NCBI GenBank assembly: GCA_044375105.1
Contig: JBILNK010000222.1
Location: 1-6,296, forward strand
Direction of reading: 5' to 3'
Origin: JBIKLM01 sp044375105
GTDB lineage: Bacteria; Planctomycetota; UBA1135; GCA-002686595
DNA: 6,296 bases
Shown: one piece after another, positions 4,476-6,296 of the stretch
Position numbering within the stretch: the first letter of the stretch is position 1
Layout of the letters: each line of letters begins with the position of its first letter
Made by a program: the position numbers and the translations under genes
Notes under the pieces: generated by a model
Databases searched by the model: none
What the model was told of the DNA's origin: nothing
Seen by the model: only the letters and a program-made list of their open reading frames with translations

Positions 4476-6110
4476 GTGCAGCCCACGCCGCCCAAGGGCG
4501 GCTTCGTCACCTACCGCCTCGATCCCCGCCTGCTGAAAGGCCTCGAGGCCGCCGGCTTCACCGAGCCGCGCCCGATCCAACACCAAACCATCCCCGCGGC
4601 CATGCTCGGCCGCGACGTGCTCGGCCTGGCCCAGACCGGCACCGGCAAGACCGCGGCCTTCCTGCTGCCGCTGATGTCGCGCCTGCTCGAGCGCCCGCCG
4701 CAGGCCGAGAGCCGCGCCCGGGGCTTTCGCCCGCCGCGCCCGATCCGCGCCCTGATCGTCGCGCCGACGCGCGAACTCGCCAACCAGATCGAGGCCGAGC
4801 TGCAATTGCTCGGCCGTTTCACGGGCCTGCGTAGCACCGCCATCTACGGCGGTGTGACCCAGGCGCGCCAGGTGCGCGCGCTGCGCGCCGGCGTCGACAT
4901 CGTGATCGCCTGCCCGGGCCGGTTGCTCGACCTGCTGAGCCAAGGCGAGGTGCAGCTCTCTTCGGTCGAAAGCCTGGTGCTCGATGAAGCCGACCAGATG
5001 TTCGACATGGGCTTCCTGCCCTCGATCCGGCGCATCCTGGCGGCCTTGCCGCCGCGGCGGCAGAGCCTCCTGTTCTCGGCCACCATGCCGAAGGAAGTGC
5101 GCAAGCTGGCCGACGACCTGCTCCACCAGCCCACGGTGGTCGAGCTGGCCCACACGGCGCCCGCCGCGACCATCGAGCACGCGCTCTATCCGGTCGCCGA
5201 GGACCAGAAGCAGGCCCTGCTGGTGCATCTGTTGCGCCAGCCGGAGCTGACCGGGGCGATCGTGTTCACGCGCACCAAGCACCGCGCCAAACGCCTGGCG
5301 GAGCGGCTGGCCAAACTCGGCCAGCGCGCGGCCAGCCTGCAGGGCAACCTCAGCCAGGCCCAGCGCGACCGGGCCATGCAGGGCTTCCGCGACGGCTCGA
5401 TCCGCGTGCTGGTGGCCACCGACATCGCCGCCCGCGGCCTGGACGTCGACAGCGTCAGCCACGTGATCAATTTCGACGTGCCGATGAGCGCCGAGGCCTA
5501 CACCCACCGCATCGGCCGCACCGGCCGCTCGGGCCGGGCGGGCCAGGCCCTGACCTTCGTGACCCGCGCCGACCGCGACGGCATCAAGGACATCGAGCGC
5601 GGGCTGCGCCAGACCCTGCGGGTCGCCAGCCTGGACGGCGCCGCCCAGCAAGCCTTGGAGGCCGGTCTGCCGGCCGTGGGGGACGCCGGCCTCGAGCGGC
5701 CGCGCCGCGGGGCGGACTCGGCCGGTGGCCGGCGTGCCGCCGGCGGCCGCGAGCGCCCGGCCCGGGCCGGCGAGCGGCCCGCGCGTCCGGCCCGCGACAG
5801 CGCCAAAGGCTCCGCCGCCGCGCCCAAAGCTGGCGCCCGCGCCGCCTCCGGCCGATCCGCGGCCCACGCGGCAGCCCCGCAGCGCGCGGCCCCGCGCCCG
5901 CGCGCCGCAGCGGATCAGGCCAGCGAAGTGCCCTTCGGGGCCAACGTGGCCCCGGCCGCAGCCGACGCCCGCTCCCCGGCGCGCTCGTCGGCCGCTGCCC
6001 CGCGCAGGGACGCCACCGCGGAGGCTCCGCGCGCCAATCGCCGGCAGCGCTCCGCTCCCGGCGGAGGCCGCGGCAAGTTCGAAGGCCAGGGCCGCCGGCG
6101 CGCGCGCTGA
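4476..6110 (+). CDS. rhlE: RhlE-type DEAD-box ATP-dependent RNA helicase
   Basis: A cytoplasmic RNA helicase that unwinds short duplexes in rRNA or mRNA using ATP; RhlE relatives act in ribosome maturation and mRNA decay. Counting from the GTG at 4476 (544 aa): Q motif GFTEPRPIQ (27-35), motif I AQTGTGKT (52-59), Ia PTRELA (97-102), GG (125-126), Ib CPGR (146-149, where most members have TPGR), II DEAD (170-173), III SAT (201-203), IV VFTRTK (263-268), V ATDIAARGLD (314-323) and VI HRIGRTGR (344-351). The core is complete. Residues from about 400 on form a long Ala/Pro/Arg-rich, probably disordered basic tail ending GRRRAR, typical of RhlE and likely RNA-binding. The start is uncertain: no in-frame ATG exists between the upstream stop and the core. 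Options are GTG 4476 (12 residues before the conserved FxxYRLDP), ATT 4467 with a well-placed Shine-Dalgarno, or less likely GTG 4137. Apparently monocistronic, divergent from the exporter. Confidence 0.93.
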   Translation: MQPTPPKGGFVTYRLDPRLLKGLEAAGFTEPRPIQHQTIPAAMLGRDVLGLAQTGTGKTAAFLLPLMSRLLERPPQAESRARGFRPPRPIRALIVAPTRELANQIEAELQLLGRFTGLRSTAIYGGVTQARQVRALRAGVDIVIACPGRLLDLLSQGEVQLSSVESLVLDEADQMFDMGFLPSIRRILAALPPRRQSLLFSATMPKEVRKLADDLLHQPTVVELAHTAPAATIEHALYPVAEDQKQALLVHLLRQPELTGAIVFTRTKHRAKRLAERLAKLGQRAASLQGNLSQAQRDRAMQGFRDGSIRVLVATDIAARGLDVDSVSHVINFDVPMSAEAYTHRIGRTGRSGRAGQALTFVTRADRDGIKDIERGLRQTLRVASLDGAAQQALEAGLPAVGDAGLERPRRGADSAGGRRAAGGRERPARAGERPARPARDSAKGSAAAPKAGARAASGRSAAHAAAPQRAAPRPRAAADQASEVPFGANVAPAAADARSPARSSAAAPRRDATAEAPRANRRQRSAPGGGRGKFEGQGRRRAR

Positions 6111-6113
6111 CGG

Positions 6114-6167
6114 GCCGCTGGGCGGGCCAGCCAGCGGCTAGAGGCCGGTCCGGAAGCCCGCTGGCTG
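6114..6167 (+). terminator. Competing inverted repeats downstream of the helicase, possible transcription end
   Basis: GCCGCTGG (6114-6121) pairs with CCAGCGGC (6131-6138) around a 9-nt loop, beginning 4 nt after the helicase stop. CAGCCAGCGG (6128-6137) can instead pair perfectly with CCGCTGGCTG (6158-6167) around a 20-nt loop. The two stems share 6131-6137 and cannot coexist. No U-tract follows either stem, so a classic intrinsic terminator is not supported; it may be a 3' stabilising or Rho-linked structure. A further small stem lies at 6193-6197 with 6204-6208. Confidence 0.4.
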
Positions 6168-6260
6168 CGCCGGACGGCGCCCGGCGGAGGCTGCCCGAGA
6201 TTCCGGGCGCTCAACCCTCGCGGTCCGGCTTTTCGGCGAAATTCTCGCTCTAAACGGCAA

Positions 6261-6296
6261 ATGGCGCCGGCGCGATCCGCGGCGGTGGGGGCTCGT
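6261..6296 (+). CDS. Possible start of a further gene, cut by the window end
   Basis: ATG at 6261 opens a frame of 12 codons to the window edge (MAPARSAAVGAR). It follows a locally A/T-richer stretch (6228-6262) unlike the sequence around it, with TCTAAA at 6249-6254, which would suit a promoter and a very short leader. There is no Shine-Dalgarno, and the visible residues carry no identifiable motif. It could equally be intergenic. Confidence 0.2.
   Translation, partial: MAPARSAAVGAR

Noticed and set aside
4263..5867. A 534-codon open frame on the minus strand opposite the helicase
   Set aside because: It mirrors the helicase codons and has only low-complexity Gly/Arg/Gln/Val sequence; the plus-strand frame contains every DEAD-box motif.
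6144..6157. GGTCCGGAAG resembling the tip of SRP (4.5S) RNA
   Set aside because: The conserved 3' side GGAAGCAGCC and the asymmetric loop are missing; only the tetraloop region matches by chance.

Overview
The window is very G+C-rich (roughly 70-75% by eye) with strong G/C third-position bias and few, short intergenic gaps. It reads as chromosomal DNA of a high-GC Gram-negative-type bacterium. Planctomycetota or Myxococcota are my best guesses from the protein flavour; no rRNA or other taxonomic marker is present, so this is weak. I see no insertion sequence, phage, CRISPR or tRNA signal.

Layout: (1) At 1-495, minus strand, lies the N-terminal 165 codons of a class I SAM-methyltransferase-fold protein whose 3' end is outside the window. 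(2) A 193-bp divergent promoter region follows. (3) A two-gene plus-strand operon comes next: a 281-aa ferritin-like DUF455 (COG2833) protein at 689-1534, and a 368-aa ATP-grasp-like protein at 1534-2640. Their stop and start codons overlap as ATGA, and a strong Shine-Dalgarno serves the second gene. (4) A convergent 437-aa ThrE-type threonine/serine exporter family protein occupies 2600-3913 on the minus strand and overlaps the ATP-grasp tail by 41 bp. (5) A 562-bp intergenic region at 3914-4475 holds a probable exporter promoter on one side and a hairpin-rich leader on the other. (6) An RhlE-type DEAD-box RNA helicase follows, annotated at 4476-6110 with an uncertain, non-ATG start. (7) The last 186 bp contain competing hairpins and possibly the first codons of another gene.

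The part most worth a second look is the DUF455/ATP-grasp pair. One gene encodes a putative non-heme diiron or iron-binding four-helix protein with all its metal-ligand motifs. The other encodes a probable ATP-dependent carboxylate ligase with intact glycine-loop and E-x-N-x-R motifs. The two are translationally coupled, and a methyltransferase-fold protein is transcribed divergently from the same upstream region. This would fit an undescribed small-molecule or peptide-modifying pathway, but the substrate cannot be read from the sequence. The helicase and exporter look like independent housekeeping-type genes.

A secondary theme is translation initiation. The two operon-leading genes with an ATG start and a recognisable promoter-like hexamer (DUF455 and the exporter) have that -10-like box 7-11 nt upstream of the ATG and no Shine-Dalgarno, which suggests leaderless or near-leaderless mRNAs. 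The internal gene has a strong Shine-Dalgarno.
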